A stretch of 64,000 bases of DNA. It comes from Theodoxus fluviatilis. Taxonomy: Eukaryota; Mollusca; Gastropoda; Cycloneritida; Neritidae. The stretch is from the NCBI GenBank assembly GCA_034096865.1, contig JAWQFJ010001812.1, forward strand, positions 321,612 through 385,611. The letters run 5' to 3'. A model generated the notes under the pieces. That model ran no database searches, was not told where the DNA came from, and worked only from the letters and a program-made list of their open reading frames with translations. Shown here piece after piece: positions 11,582-23,960 of the stretch. The translations under genes and the position numbers were made by a program. The stretch's first letter is position 1. Every line of letters begins with the position of its first letter.

Positions 11582-14508
11582 GTGAGAGTCTTTGACAGCT
11601 CCATGATATATTAATTCCTTCTGTACAATGTTTCCTTTCAGTCAGACTTGTGATCTTAACACTTCTTCTGTTCTGTCAGAGTTCCGTATTATTATTTTGA
11701 TTTGAAGACAAGGAAAGCATCCTGGCTTCCTTCACGGCCTGTGAAGATTTGTGTTTCAGTTTTTTTCTTTTGTTCCATTCTCAGTTAATGAAGTTCGGTT
11801 ATTTTTTCCAAAACCTTGGACAGTTAGCTGTTACCCTTGTTTTGGGTTTAAGTTAATTAATAATAAATGACAACATTAGAATACCTCATAATGTAGACTA
11901 ACAGTAGTACTGTGAGGCGCTGTTTAGGCTTGAGTAACTGGACATGGTGGCATCCTTTTGGTGTAGGATCTCACACAGCAAGTCAACTTGCTGCTCAACG
12001 TAATGGACAAAATATGGTATGTGATATATAATTGTTAATCTGAAAACTGTTTTCTAAGATCTGGTACACTCACGGTACCTAGTTAACAAAAACATGGTTT
12101 CAGAAACTTTCATATTGAATTTATTGTGATCTCAGAGTAAATTTGTCATGATTACTGTTGATTGCATTGAAGTGGACAGATGAACTAAATTAACGGAGTA
12201 TTGAAGGTCATCTACCCGATTCTAAAGAGCTGTAAACTCTTACAAAACCCTTTCATCGTTGATGCCTCCCGCATGAAAACACCTTCCGTGGCATTTGAAA
12301 ATCATGGAATCATTTTTGTGTTTCAAATTTCCCACCCTTTGTTTTGTAAATTAACACTTGAACTGTCTGCTGTCTTGGAGTTTGATGGCATGGTGTGAAG
12401 TGATTGATAATCAATTACATTGTCATGGTTACACTTTGTTGCGCACTGGATTTTATCATTGCCTATTATAGCATTATTTAATCTAGACTTCACGTGTTCA
12501 TGTGAAGTTGAGTCTGTTTTATTACTTTTAAACCATTGTTATTAAGTAAACACACAGTCTTTATGCTTTTTTTGTTTTTTGAATAGTAAGAAGAGTGAAT
12601 CTCGTGACACTCTTTTCTTTTGATTTGTTATTATTTTGTTATTATTCAGCTCGTGCCTATATTGTACATTTCATTACAACCTTCATTTCTTTTTTATGTT
12701 TTCATTATATTAGAAAATATGTATCTAGTAGGGATGCTGATATTTATAATAGAGTATGCTTGGGTGGTTCTCGATATGAAATTATTAAGATTACCCATTC
12801 CATCAGCCGTAAGTACAGATCTTTTGAAGACCATGACCCATAGAGACAGAAAATGTTAGTCCATGTGGAATGTAGAGAGAGTACGGTGGTGGTGAGCATG
12901 TGTATGGTCGTGTACTTGTCCATAGTTGAACTCATGTAACAGTAGGCAGGGAAGGTTACGTTTTCCTGCATGCCAGGGTTTCCTTAGGAAGGGCAAGGTT
13001 TTACTATAGTCGGGTGTGCGTGCGTGTGCATGCATGCATACATACGACTTGCGTGCATGCGTGTGTGCGTGTGTGCGTGCTTGTGTGTGGACGTGGGTGT
13101 GGGCGTGCTGCATGCTGGTTCCTGCAGCCTCCAGGATGCGTGCGAGTGCTGCGTGCGAGTACGCTGTGGCCATGCGCTAGGCGTCTAGGACTGGACTGCA
13201 GCCGCGCTGCGAGTGAAAAGCGCTGCCTGCTTGTGTCAGCTCTGTGCCGCCGCGCGCTTGCTGCGTTCACGCCACGCTGGCCAGTGTCCGTGTGTTCGTC
13301 TGTGTCCCTCCCCTTCCTGTCTCACCGCAGCCCCCTCTCGCACCGAGGCAGCCAGCCCTCGCCTCCTGCCTACTCCACCCGCCTTCTTCTTGACCACCTG
13401 GTGTTGGATGGTTACAACCGTGGCTTCCACTTTCATTCTGTCTTCAGGAGAGTCTTTGTGAAATCCTGGTACTTCTAGGATGCCATCTTGTATTCTTCGA
13501 CGGGCTGGTTCACTCTGTTTCTTGCCCTTTCAGTTTGATTTCTCTAGATGTCACTCCTGGGAAAACAACCACGTCTTTTGAAGACGAAGCTGACATCCAA
13601 GCTCTGTCTTGATCTTTTTGGATTCCAGAGCCCGAGGATAGTCCACGGATCAATACTATCCACCTCTGTCTGTTACTTCTATCGTCAGAAGCGAGAAGAT
13701 TCCTCTTGTCTTAATTGTAGTTGTGGTTTTCCCAGAAAATTTTGTGCAAAACTATTTCCAGTCGACCTGAAAGTGTTTTACATTTCGAGATCCTTAGTCG
13801 TCTCTTGCCTTTTAACTGATTGGTCTGTAATCATGAGTGGGATCTGGTCCTTCTCGTGTGTGCAACTTTTCTTTGCTTGTGACTGAGTTGGAGGCTGCAG
13901 TTAGCAACTCCTCGTTCATAGTTGTCTGGGTAGGGCCCCTTTTTCATAGATCAAGTTGTTCTCTCTGTGAAATGTCCCATTACACTGTAGAATACTTTAC
14001 CCTTCAAACTTGTTTTGTCAGCGTATTGAGTCCTGCAGATCAGTAACGTTTTGTCTCTGGCATTGTTGTCCTCTGAAGTGTTCTACGTGTAACCTTTTTT
14101 GTTGTTGAAATTCATGTTAAATTCAATGTTTTCAGCCCCTTGTATTTTCTCTTTTGTCCACAGCTGTTTTCACATTGTAGAAAGTTGACTAGGAAGTAGA
14201 TGAAAGCTACAAAATGTGATCGTTTAAAGAAAGAGAGAAAGAAATATTTTTTGGGCAAGTCTTGACCTGAGACCGAATTGCTAAGCAGCTGCTTAATTCT
14301 TCGCTTCCACGAAACAGTTTCTCCATGTAAAGAGATGGAAACAAAGCACTTGACGACTAGGGGCTGGAAACAAACGTCAGACACGTCAGAGCAACCGGCC
14401 TGCAGTGACTTTCACGCTCTGGTTTGTGTCCCTTGCTCGAGGGGGGAGGGGAGGGGGACAGGATGCCGACTGGTGACTGAGTGGCACGCTCCATCTCTCT
14501 ACCCGCAG

Positions 14509-14723
14509 TGCCCTACCAGCCTCTCAACCTGCATGCCGATGCCATCGGCCCCAACCAGATTATGGTCAACTGGGACGCCCCCCAGGAGGCGGACTCCATC
14601 GAGAGCTACGAGCTCTACTACAATGACAGCCACTTCCGCCAAAACGTGCGCGTCTCCATCAGACCTCCAGTGGAGAAGTACATGCTGGAAGATCTGACCC
14701 CAGACACCGTCTACCACATCCAG
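14509..14723 (+). CDS. Lar: Lar exon: FN3, N-terminal part
   Basis: 215 nt, residues 101-172, phase 1 to phase 0. It begins VPYQPLNLHADAIGPNQIMV and carries the VNWDAPQEADSIESYELYY core and the LEDLTPDTVYHIQ strand. Acceptor CTCTACCCGCAG, donor CAG|gtaagc. In LAR proteins this is the third fibronectin domain. Confidence 0.96.
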
Positions 14724-15586
14724 GTAAGCATGACAGATGGGCAGAGGGACCGTCCAGGAAGACGCCTTGCAGACAGGCTGAGGAGACAGCTGTGAGGTGG
14801 GGGTGGTAAGACACTTGTGCGAACACTTGCACGCTCACATAACACACACCAACCCCGCGCCCCAAACACATACTACACACACACACACACACACACATAC
14901 ACACACCAAACACACACACATACACACACCCCGCAGGCAAGTGTAGGCAAACGCAGACGTCTGTACAAAAGAGTTGCTAAGAGTGTGGAATTGGCTTTGC
15001 AGACTTAGCTAGCTTTACTTTTTGAACATATTGCAAAGATTGCTATTATTTCATACAGTGTAGCACATCATATCAAAGACTGATGACACAACTCCAGTCA
15101 CTATTGCCGGCTATAAGTAGTTACCAAGTAGAATGAGATGAAATGATGTAGTTTGTTTGGTCAAGTTGGAGTAGGCATTAGACCATTGGCACTGGGGCCA
15201 AAGAAGCCAGAAAGGCTATTTATTTAATTTGAATGAGTATGAATGTATTAGATGAACATCTGTGATGCACCTTCCCCTCAATGTGACTGTGAGAGTGTCG
15301 GTTCAATGCCTATGATATGCACACACACAAAAAGTGTCCTGTGAAAGGAACTTCCTAAACCTTCCATCATGTTGACAATATTCATTTCATGATTGTAAAA
15401 TATTTTTGTTCTTCTTATTCATACTACTATTCTTCTATCTTTTTTTTAAAGAAAGAAGAACTGTCTTGATAGTTGGGCTCATGTCTTATCTTGCATTAGG
15501 TCAATCTGGGAATCAAATGTAATCAGATTTTATTGCCAGTTCGCCATAAGTCTGCCTGACGCCAGTCATTAATGTCTTCTCTGCAG
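14724..15586 (+). other. Intron inside FN3
   Basis: This 863-bp phase-0 intron holds a CA-rich simple repeat at about 14873-14930. Otherwise it is unique AT-rich sequence with nothing recognised. Confidence 0.75.
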
Positions 15587-15656
15587 GTGTCTGCAAAGTC
15601 GATGCGAGGCGAGGGTCCTCGCACCCCAACCATCCAAGTCCGGACTCAGCCCTTCG
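15587..15656 (+). CDS. Lar: Lar exon: FN3, last strand
   Basis: 70 nt, residues 173-195 plus one base, phase 0 to phase 1. It encodes VSAKSMRGEGPRTPTIQV and ends RTQPFG, closing the third fibronectin domain. Acceptor TCTTCTCTGCAG, donor TTCG|gtaagt. Confidence 0.94.
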
Positions 15657-17509
15657 GTAAGTCCACATCTTTGATCTGTGGAGTGGAGACCCCAGGCTTC
15701 CATGTCTTGGGGTGTCCCATCCACCCCCTCCATCACTCTTGGTCTGTCGTGCCTGGCATTTAGTTCCCTCGGTTGTTCTCTCTTCTCCTTTGTTCTCTCA
15801 TCAATGGAGCCATAGCCTTGGCCACTGGGATGGATGAGCTGGCCATCAAGGTAAGGAAAAGTAGGTGCATATGCCAGATGACAAATTTTGCTGATGAGGT
15901 GTTTGAGTGTCATCTTGCGACTTGAATGATTTAGGAGTGTGTTCTTTTATCGTAATTGGGTTTTGTCGATCCTCTTGTGATGCTAGGCATGAAAATTTTA
16001 TTAAATGAACTTGAACGTTGAAGAATAATGTTGAGTTTGCAAATTACCCGCTCTGAAATTAAAGAAAGTGGATTCACATTCAAAGAAAATCGATCGAACT
16101 TAAAATAGTCAACCAACTGGTCAAGCAATTGATCAACAGTACCTTGCCTGAAACATGACTGAAGGTTGTTTTCCAGTGCTGAAGATTGTGTACGTATTCA
16201 TCACCATGGTAAATTATGTTGGGATTGGAGTGGTTGATAGACAGACAACCTTTGGTTGCTATGTTCTGCTTTGCTTTTTACTGGGTTTGAAGAGAGTCTA
16301 AGAAGAAGTTTGCTGTGTGAGCATTTATGGCAACCTGGTTTCGTACTTAACAGTTTCATGCTGAGTTTTTGATAGCGCAGTCAGTGCCTATGAGTCCTTG
16401 TGTAAGAGGACCTTCACACTGACCCGTAGTCCAGTGTTGACGTTAAACATGGTGTACCCTAAAGTCCAGGCATGTGCAGGGGAAAGTAGGGGCAGTTCTG
16501 CTGTAAGTCTTCCCCTGCTCGTATTCCCACCTAACGTTCTTGTGATTTTGATTTACCCGGTGCATTATTGTGGTGAACCTGTGCTTCTTGTGCACCACTG
16601 TCAGAGTGTACCATGTGCTCCCAGTCATTGTTCCTTGAACTTTCCAGTGTATTTGTGACCTTTTGGTCCATGATGTTTTAGCTGTTGACCAGAAATGTAC
16701 TGTGGACATTCTGTGTACTAGACAGTAGCTCAGTGGTGTATTTGTTAAGAAATGTGTCATAGTGTTTGTTGTTGGTTTAATTTCCCACCCCCATGTGCTT
16801 TCACCCAGTGGTTGTACGTTGACATGAGTGTTTTACAGTACTCCTTCCACCCTTAGCTTCTCAGAGAGGAGTGTTGTAATGTTCCTTGTTTACTTCATGT
16901 ATGTGCTCTTGTTCCCAGTGTCAGCCTCCTACTTGAACCCCGTTGTTTTACAGCACTTGGCTGCTTTGATGACCCAATGTTAGTTATGATGCTTGCACAC
17001 ATGCCATGTCAGTTATGATCACAGATGTAGAAATGTTCATCAGGCTAACCATAGTCGGAGCATGTTGTTGTATTGATCTCGTACAAATAGGGAATATTTT
17101 GTCACTGTCATCTTTCCCACTTTGAGATATCGTCTTGGATAATGATACAAATGCAAGTAACTGACCTGATGACTTTGGCATTACTTGATTGTTTAAAAAC
17201 GCAAGAAATCCCAACATTGAAATGGCATAAGGCATCGTAGTGTCAGCAGAGATGGGAAAGATGACTTTGAATGCATTTCAAACTGCAGTTTTAACATTAC
17301 GGATGAAATTTCCATTCACGTTCATTGGAAGTGTGCAGGCCATCTGCCTCTTCCAATGCTGAACATGATTCTGCATGACTAACTGACACTGTGCACGTGA
17401 AATCACCAACTTTTCAGTTCTGGTGATTCTTTGTCATCGTCGTCAAATCATGTTTTATTTTGATTTTTATTTCTTTTCATCCCCCCCCCTTTTTTTCTCC
17501 CCTCCCCAG
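15657..17509 (+). other. Intron between FN3 and FN4
   Basis: This 1.85 kb phase-1 intron is unique AT-rich sequence without a recognised element. A short open stretch ending in AAG|gtaagg at 15854 was considered as a mini-exon and rejected because its phase does not fit. Confidence 0.7.
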
Positions 17510-17818
17510 TCCCCGAAGCCCCTCCACAGGCAGTTAGCGGCAGACCTCTAGACGCACACCAAATTGAAGTGACTTGGAAAGTGCCTCTGCAGGAAAAGCG
17601 TAATGGCAAACTCAAGGGCTATAGGATTTATTATGTCGAGAGCGATTCTGGCCTCCCTGACACCGAGGCCACGGAAATAACTGTTGGCCCAGATGAGCAA
17701 AGCTATGTCCTCAAGAACCTGAGTACTTGGACAAACTATAAGATTTGGGTGCTGGCCTTCACTGAAGTGGGGGATGGACCGGCCTCTCAGCCTGTGATCG
17801 TCCAAACAGATGAAGCCG
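17510..17818 (+). CDS. Lar: Lar exon: FN4 (complete domain)
   Basis: 309 nt, residues 196-298, phase 1 at both ends, so the whole fourth fibronectin domain sits in one exon. It starts VPEAPPQAVSGRPLDAHQIE and has WKVPLQEKRNGKLKGYRIYY and the LSTWTNYKIWVLAFTEVGDG strand typical of FN4 (the KWTEYRIWVRAHTDVGPGP segment of LAR). A (CTAC)n repeat follows 40 bp after the donor. Confidence 0.96.
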
Positions 17819-19477
17819 GTAGGTATCCCACCGGAGCAGCATAACCCCACTCGCTACCTGTCTACCTACCTACCTACCTACCTACCTTGCTGCGTTTTCT
17901 CGCATTGTGCTGGGAAGAGCTGTTTTCTCCCCATTCTCTCTCGGCTCATCTTGACTTAGTGGCTGAGTGGAGTTTTGTTAGAAATTTCTTGACTTTTTGC
18001 GGTTGATACGTTATTAACAGGTGGTTGGAATTTTTCCTCATCTTGCTCACTGTTTCTGTGAGATTTGTTGATAATTTTTTTTTGATCGTTGAATTAATTC
18101 TAAGTTGGTGGCACTTACTTCTTGAACTCCTGGCTTTGCCTTACCCAAGCAGACGACACTTCTCATCCATCCTCATCAAGACTCTTTTTCTCATCATTTC
18201 CAAAATCTTGTCCACTTGAAGGCCTCGCCACTGCTGAAAAAATGTTTTTACATTGATGATGGAATTGACAGTGGGATCTTTGAATTGTTTCATTGATGCA
18301 AACGAGAGACACGTTTAAATTTGTTTTCCCACCCCCATCCCCATCTCAAAGTCTTCAGTTTATCAAAAGCATGAGTTTTTTAGACATTTTGCACCATTAA
18401 TCATCATCGGCTTTGCCTGATGATCATGGCTCAATGAGTTAAGGGACATACAAACTTGGTCTTTAGATGGATAACTCTGATGAGGGCAACAAACAAAAGA
18501 TGCATGATGCTGATGCTCTTCCCAATGCATGGAGGCCCTGACTACAAGTTTACCATGGCGACATGAGTACTTGGCTCTAGAAAATGAAAAGTAAGGCATG
18601 GGGTGCTAGGTTTCAGCTATGCATCCAGTTTTTGACGGGTCGGAACTGACTGAAGCACTTGAAATTTGAAGAGAAAACTGATGGCATGTAAGCACTGATG
18701 ACTGGAGATTTTGATGCTCTTATGTGCCCTAGTGGATGTCTTGCCATGCATGCCTCAAGTCTCCAGGTAATTAAGAGTGTGTACGCACGTTTCTCATCAC
18801 TGGAAACGCACTTTTCACAAAGATCGATGCAAGGTTGTAGTGCTTTCTAGTTCTAAGCACCGCTTCTGAAACAAGCTTACAGTTTTGTTTATTCGAACTA
18901 TGCATTGGTCAGGATTGTTAGTTTGGATTCCAGGGCAGTAGTCTCAAAAGACAAGGATGAAAGGAAATGTGATTGGATTTGGCTCGATAAACTGTAGCGG
19001 TGGAGTAAGAAATTCTTGTAGTTACTGGAATACATGTATTGTGTGGTGCTGTTGAAAAGGTGGTGTCGCTTTTGAAAGTTCATCTCAGACTAAGAGCTGA
19101 CTGGAAGTCTTGGTACAGGGATGGGTGGTGTCATCTTTTTCCTCTCACATCAGTAGTAGTGTCCCATGAATATCAAAGTTCATGTGTGCAGTAATGTCCT
19201 TTTTCAAAACGCGCCCAGCATTTGGACGTGGCATCCTGTCTGAAGTGATGCTGACACTTGAAAGTTTGCAAAGAGTCCTGGAGGAGGATGAGAAGCAGTC
19301 AGCCAGCCACAGCTAGGCTTTGCTCTTCTTGCTCCTCCGTGGAGGTGGGACCCACTCCCCATGCTAGCGAACCCTTCGCTGCTGCACCCATATCCCTCTA
19401 AACCAACCTGACTGCTTGCATGCGTTGCCTGCCCGTACCTCCCCCTTCTCTCACACATGTGTCTGTTTTCAAGGTGG

Positions 19478-19481
<4 letters not shown>

Positions 19482-19512
<31 letters not shown>
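19482..19512. repeat. 31-bp poly-G run
   Basis: An uninterrupted guanine homopolymer on the plus strand. Such a run can fold as a G-quadruplex in DNA or in the pre-mRNA, and its exact length is likely unreliable in the assembly. Confidence 0.9.
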
Positions 19513-20974
19513 CTGTCGTGCAAAGCACAGCAATCTCAGAGAATAACCGCTCAATATGGTGTCAATTTTTCATGCATGTTTTAAGTCAAAAATTTCTTTT
19601 TGAATGAAATGTGTATTTAACATTGATGCTCGACGAGTTTAAAAGATGTCGGAGCTTGAACTGTACCGAAAAGAAAATAAGAAAGGACCAGTAAATTCTT
19701 ATATAACTTGAAGAAATTAATCGCCCTGAAATATTTGCTTTGCTTGAATCTAAGTTGGATTAGCTATTGGGAAAGCAAATGACCAATGGAATGATTGGCT
19801 GTCCGGCAGATTTGCCACCTCTTTCGGCCTGCAGTAGTCACCCTTGTGGAAGACCTTGGAACATAAGAGCCTCCCTGCCCTTTGTGCCACCACTCCTTCC
19901 GCCTCTGCCTTTCCTCCTCTGCCTTTCCTCCTCCTGTGTCTGATCTTGACTGGGTCTCCCTGTCTGCTTGTCTGGCGTGAGCCTTTCTGAGGTGAATCAG
20001 ACCTCGCTGTCCTCTGAGTTCGGGTCTTGGACTTCCCATCTTTGGGAATGGGAAAACTAACCTCTACTAATCAACTGTAAGTATGAAGATACCTCTTTGG
20101 TTTAAACCAAAACTTGCTTGGACAAATTTCTAATCTCATCGGATTTTGCCTGCGATTTTACCTTTTGTTTTCTTTTTTTGTTCGTTCTGTGTGGGTTTTT
20201 TTAAAGTTTGATTTGAATGTTAGTGCTTGATTTCTGATTTCACACAATCACTCACTCATCCCGTATGAAACCATCAGCATTATTTATTTTCCTTTTTGTT
20301 TAGAACTTGAATATTGTTTTAATAACTTTGTAGCAGTATGAAATTATCCAACTCTGTAGCTGTTTTGATTATGAATATGAATGATATTAATAATAATAAT
20401 AATAATAATGAATGAATAGCCTGTAACATTTCTTGCAATGAATTATCCTTCTGTTTAAACAATTATTTCCTGTCTGAGACAGATCTGGCATGTTGTCAAC
20501 TCTGTGGTACAAAGAAATACTAAATGTCTTCAACTTTTCCTCTGATTGAAGACTGTCTCACTGATAGTAATGAACTGATGATTCCTGCCTAGTCTTTCTG
20601 AATAGATGTGTAGGTAGCAAACCACTGCATGGGCACTTTGATTTCACCCGTGTTGGTCCACAACACGACTTGCCAGTAGAGAGGCACGCATGACATGCAT
20701 CTGTGAGGCTGGTCAAGATAATCCACAGCCAGACTGAGGCTGCCTTGAGGGCCTCCCTGTGTGGCTGCAAGTGTTGCTGACTCTAGACCCGTGTCCAAAG
20801 CTCAGGGAGGATAGACTTACCATGGCTGCAGTAGGGACTCCCTGGTCTAGACTGCCCACCCCATGACGTCATTCTTGTAGAAATGGACACTGCCTCTCTT
20901 GCAGTCATGTATATACTCTCAGACGGTCTACTACGCAAAACACTCACACATTCATGCCGGCACGCACACGTATT

Positions 20975-20977
<3 letters not shown>

Positions 20978-21009
<32 letters not shown>

Positions 21010-21047
21010 CACACACACACAACACACACACACAACACACACACACA
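20978..21047. repeat. (CA)n / (ACACAAC)n microsatellite
   Basis: A CA tract interrupted by regularly spaced AAC steps, giving a higher-order pattern. Short His/Thr frames across it are artefacts. Confidence 0.92.
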
Positions 21048-21392
21048 GGCGTGCACTATTTCCAAAAACCAAGCACCAAGACCAAATTCTTCTCAATTGC
21101 GTACCTTCACACACAGTCCTTATATATGTACAGTCTCTGCACTAATGCAGCAAAGCCCCTCTCCAACAAACCAAGAGCAGCAATGCCCCTCTTCAACAAC
21201 CCAAGAGCAGCAATGCCCCTCTCCAACAACGCAAGATCGTGCTCCAGGGAATCCTTGCTGCAGTTTGTCTCTTTGTGTCCCCTCCCCCTCTACTTCCTCC
21301 TCCCTCCCCCCTGTCCCCCTGTTCCCTGTCCCGTGTCACTCCTAGTCCCCTTCCCCATGACAAGCCTTGACCTGTATGTGTGTGGCGTGCAG

Positions 21393-21505
21393 TGCCTGGG
21401 GAGCCTAGGAAGGTGCGGGTGGAGGCCATCAACTCCACTGCCATCTTCGTGGAGTGGAAGGAGCCCCTGGAGAAGGAGCAGAACGGCAAGATCCGTGGCT
21501 ACCAG
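21393..21505 (+). CDS. Lar: Lar exon: FN5, N-terminal part
   Basis: 113 nt, residues 299-336, phase 1 to phase 0. It starts VPGEPRKVRVEAINSTAIFV and ends EQNGKIRGYQ, closely resembling the VPSGPPRKVEVE...HGQIRGYQ stretch that opens FN5 of LAR receptors. The donor CAG|gtgtgt is weaker than most in this gene and lies 33 bp before a 99-bp CT tract. Confidence 0.96.
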
Positions 21506-21537
21506 GTGTGTAATGCCTGCCTCTCCTCTCCTCCCCC

Positions 21538-21540
21538 CCC

Positions 21541-21636
<96 letters not shown>
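21538..21636. repeat. (CT)n microsatellite next to the FN5 donor
   Basis: About 49 uninterrupted CT units lie 33 bp downstream of the exon ending at 21505 and directly abut the 5' end of a truncated retrotransposon. Confidence 0.96.
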
Positions 21637-21638
<2 letters not shown>

Positions 21639-22490
21639 AGTGCTGCCCTCGCTCACATGTACAAGAGTGCATTCCGGGAAATTTTATCTACATATGCACA
21701 TTTTTACCCACTTTATACAGATGGTTCTAAAGATGGAGATCGTGTGGCGGCAGCTGTTGTTGCCCGCGAAACCGTCTTGCGCTTTCGCCTTCCGGATGGG
21801 ACTTCGATCTACTCTGCAGAGCTTAGTGCACTTGAGGCCGCTCTTGGCGTAGTCCAGAGCAAGAGACTGCCACGAACCCTTGTTGTCTCTGACTCGTTAT
21901 CGGCCTTACAGGCTCTGCGGGGTAGGGAAATTTCCCATCCTTATTTGTTTGGTATTTTTGTTCATCTGTGTCGACTACAGTGTGGGGGTGCTGAGGTCGT
22001 CTTCTGCTGGGTCCCTAGCCATATGGGCATCCCGGGGAACGAGAGAGCAGATCAGGCTGCCAAGTCTGCTCTCTCCCTTCCCATGTCCCCGGGCAGGATC
22101 CCGGCGGGTGATCTGGTACCTCGTGTTACTAACTACATTTTTAATCTGTGTCAGTTCGACTGGGACGGCAAGACACATAACAAACTTCATGACGTATCTT
22201 CTGTGTGGGGTGAGCGACTCTCCCCCACATCGCTGACGAGAAGAGAGGAAGTTGTGCTCTGCCGTTCCCGGATCGGCCATTCTCTTCTGACCCACTCCTA
22301 TTTGTTGCGGTCGGAGCCTCCACCGGAGTGCCACACCTGCCAGTGCAGGCTCACCATGCGGCACGTTCTGGTGGAGTGCCCTCGACTGGCTCATCTACGG
22401 AGTGGGTCGAGCAGTCTGTCTGACTTTTTTAAAGACCCTTTAGCTGTGATAAAATATTTGATAGATTCTGAGTATTATTCTCGTTTATGA
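21637..22490 (+). mobile_element. 5'-truncated non-LTR retrotransposon: RNase H and C-terminal domain
   Basis: An open frame runs to TGA at 22488-22490. It encodes a type-I RNase H with all four acidic residues visible: YTDGSK, SAELSALEAAL, VVSDSLSALQAL and GNERADQAAK. A Cys/His cluster (CHTCQC...HVLVECPRL) follows, as in RNase H-bearing LINEs of the I superfamily. Endonuclease and reverse transcriptase are missing, so this is a 5'-truncated insertion in the intron that splits FN5. The frame is intact over about 280 residues, suggesting a young copy. Three copies of a characteristic 3' tail follow. Confidence 0.85.
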
Positions 22491-22574
22491 GTGGTACTAT
22501 GTCTTAATTGTTTTCGATATTTCTCCACGTACCTCCTCTGAGGTCTTCCTTTAATTGCATTTTTTAATAAGGGA

Positions 22575-23070
22575 AAGTATGTTGTGGCCTTGTATGGCCT
22601 TCACGGCTGATGAACCCTTGGGCTCCATCCACCTATTCTTTAGTGTTTTGTAAATGACAGGGAAATTGAGGTGTGAAATTTTCCCCTATCACCCATTATG
22701 AGTCTTCATGTTTGAAGGCTCTTCGCAGCCTTGCTGGCTGGTGGGCAGTGAGACTCGATTTAATTGATTTCATGTCACTGGTTAGATGGACTGTATAAGA
22801 ACTCACTGTTGAGAAGAGTTTTAATTCTTTGTTAAAGATGGGTGTTTCTTAATGTTGTGGCCTTATATAGCCTACAAGGCTGATAGGCCCTTAAACTCCA
22901 TCCATCCATCCAACTCTCTCTCTCTCTCTCTCTCTTTACTTGTTTGCACACACACACACATTTTTATTGTCAAATGGCCTTATACATGTATAGCCCACAA
23001 AGCCTGAGAGGCCATAAAACTTCATTCATTCATTCATTCATTCATTCATTCATTCATTCATTCATTCATC
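22575..23070 (+). repeat. Three stacked LINE 3' tails with ATCC/CATT repeats
   Basis: The motif GGCCTTATATAGCC-TACAAGGCTGATAGGCC followed by AAACTCCATCCATCC, or a variant, occurs at about 22587-22635, 22860-22912 and 22976-23022. The last runs into (CATT)n at 23024-23069. The unit can fold as a short hairpin (AGCC...GGCT within GGCC...GGCC) and is the 3' end of the RNase H element just upstream, or of close relatives. Tandem tails suggest repeated insertion or tail slippage. Confidence 0.7.
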
Positions 23071-23091
23071 TTGTTGCATTGTTGACTCCAG

Positions 23092-23296
23092 GTGCACTTT
23101 GTGGAGGTGGATGCTGATGACAGGGAGATCTATGGCCGCACTGCCCGGTTCTTCGACACATATGATGGAAACAAGAACGAGGCAGTCATCACTGGGCTGG
23201 AGCCCGACACTCGCTATCGCATCCAGGTGGCAGGCTACACTCGCAAAGGTGACGGGCTCCGTTCCCGTGCCAAGATCATCACCACCAAGGGGGCAG
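23092..23296 (+). CDS. Lar: Lar exon: FN5, C-terminal part
   Basis: 205 nt, residues 337-404 plus one base, phase 0 to phase 1. It begins VHFVEVDADDREIYGR and contains ITGLEPDTRYRIQVAGYTRK followed by GDGLRSRAKIITTKGA, the end of FN5 in LAR proteins (TTKGDGARSKPKIVTTTGA). In vertebrates the nine-residue mini-exon C falls within this domain; no equivalent is visible here. Confidence 0.96.
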
Positions 23297-23307
23297 GTGA
23301 GGGTTTT

Positions 23308-23960
23308 TGACTCACATGCGAAGCAAAAGTGAGTCTATGTACTCATCCGTTTCATGCGTCCGGGCGTGGTGTCGTCCGTAACAAACTTTAAAGTTGGATT
23401 TTTCTCGGAGACTATTAACTCTATCAACACCCAATTTGGCATGATGGTGTAGGATGACAAGGCATACAAAAACATACATAGTGACTTGACCTTGCTTCAA
23501 GGTCAAGGTCACAGGATCTCTTCAAAGTTGGATTGTATACATATTTTGAAGTGACCTTGACCCTGAACTATGGAAGATAACTGTTTCAAACTTAATAATT
23601 ATGTGGGGCACATGTTATACTTTCATCATGAGACACATTTGGTCACATATCATCAAGGTCAAGGTCACTTTGACCCTTATGAAATGTGACCAAAATGGGG
23701 TAGTGAACCACTAAAAGTGACCGTATCTCATGGTAGAAAGTGCCAATAAGCACCATTGTGCTTCCTTTGTCTTGAATTAACAGCTTTGTGTTGCATGACC
23801 TTTAATGACCTTGACCTTGGGTCAAGGTCACGTATTTTGGTAGGAAAAATGTGTAAAGCAGTTCTTAGTGTATGATGTCATTGCTAGGTTTAGTTGTTTG
23901 ACCTTGAAGGTCTCCTGAAGGTCAAGGTCATGTAAAGGTCAAGGTCAAGCATGTGAGTCA
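23308..23960. mobile_element. Inverted-repeat element rich in nuclear-receptor half-sites
   Basis: The ends TGACTCACATGC (23308-23319) and GCATGTGAGTCA (23949-23960) are perfect 12-bp inverted repeats bounding 653 bp with no open frame. The interior has a dozen or more AGGTCA/TGACCT half-sites, many in the extended form TCAAGGTCA, which in other animals binds ERR/NR5A-type receptors. The left end is only 12 bp from the FN5 splice donor. I read it as a non-autonomous DNA transposon; no target-site duplication is obvious. Confidence 0.6.

Larger units (their letters stand above)
8254..14508 (+). other. Long intron between FN2 and FN3
   Basis: This 6.3 kb phase-1 intron is largely unique AT-rich sequence with no gene or recognisable transposon. 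It includes pyrimidine-rich stretches near 10060-10200 and a GT-rich stretch at 13014-13090. Its notable content is two candidate microexons at 10314-10340 and 11570-11581, given separately. Confidence 0.7.
17819..21392 (+). other. Intron between FN4 and FN5
   Basis: This 3.6 kb phase-1 intron contains (CTAC)n at 17861-17886, a 31-G homopolymer at 19482-19512, (AAT)n near 20386-20410, a (CA)n-type tract at 20978-21047 and three copies of a 31-bp direct repeat at about 21146-21228. No gene is seen. Confidence 0.75.

Noticed and set aside
15806..15853. Possible mini-exon ending IALATGMDELAIK with donor AAG|gtaagg after FN3
   Set aside because: The only upstream AGs make poor acceptors, and the segment would leave phase 0 while the next exon (17510) needs phase 1, so it would break the frame.
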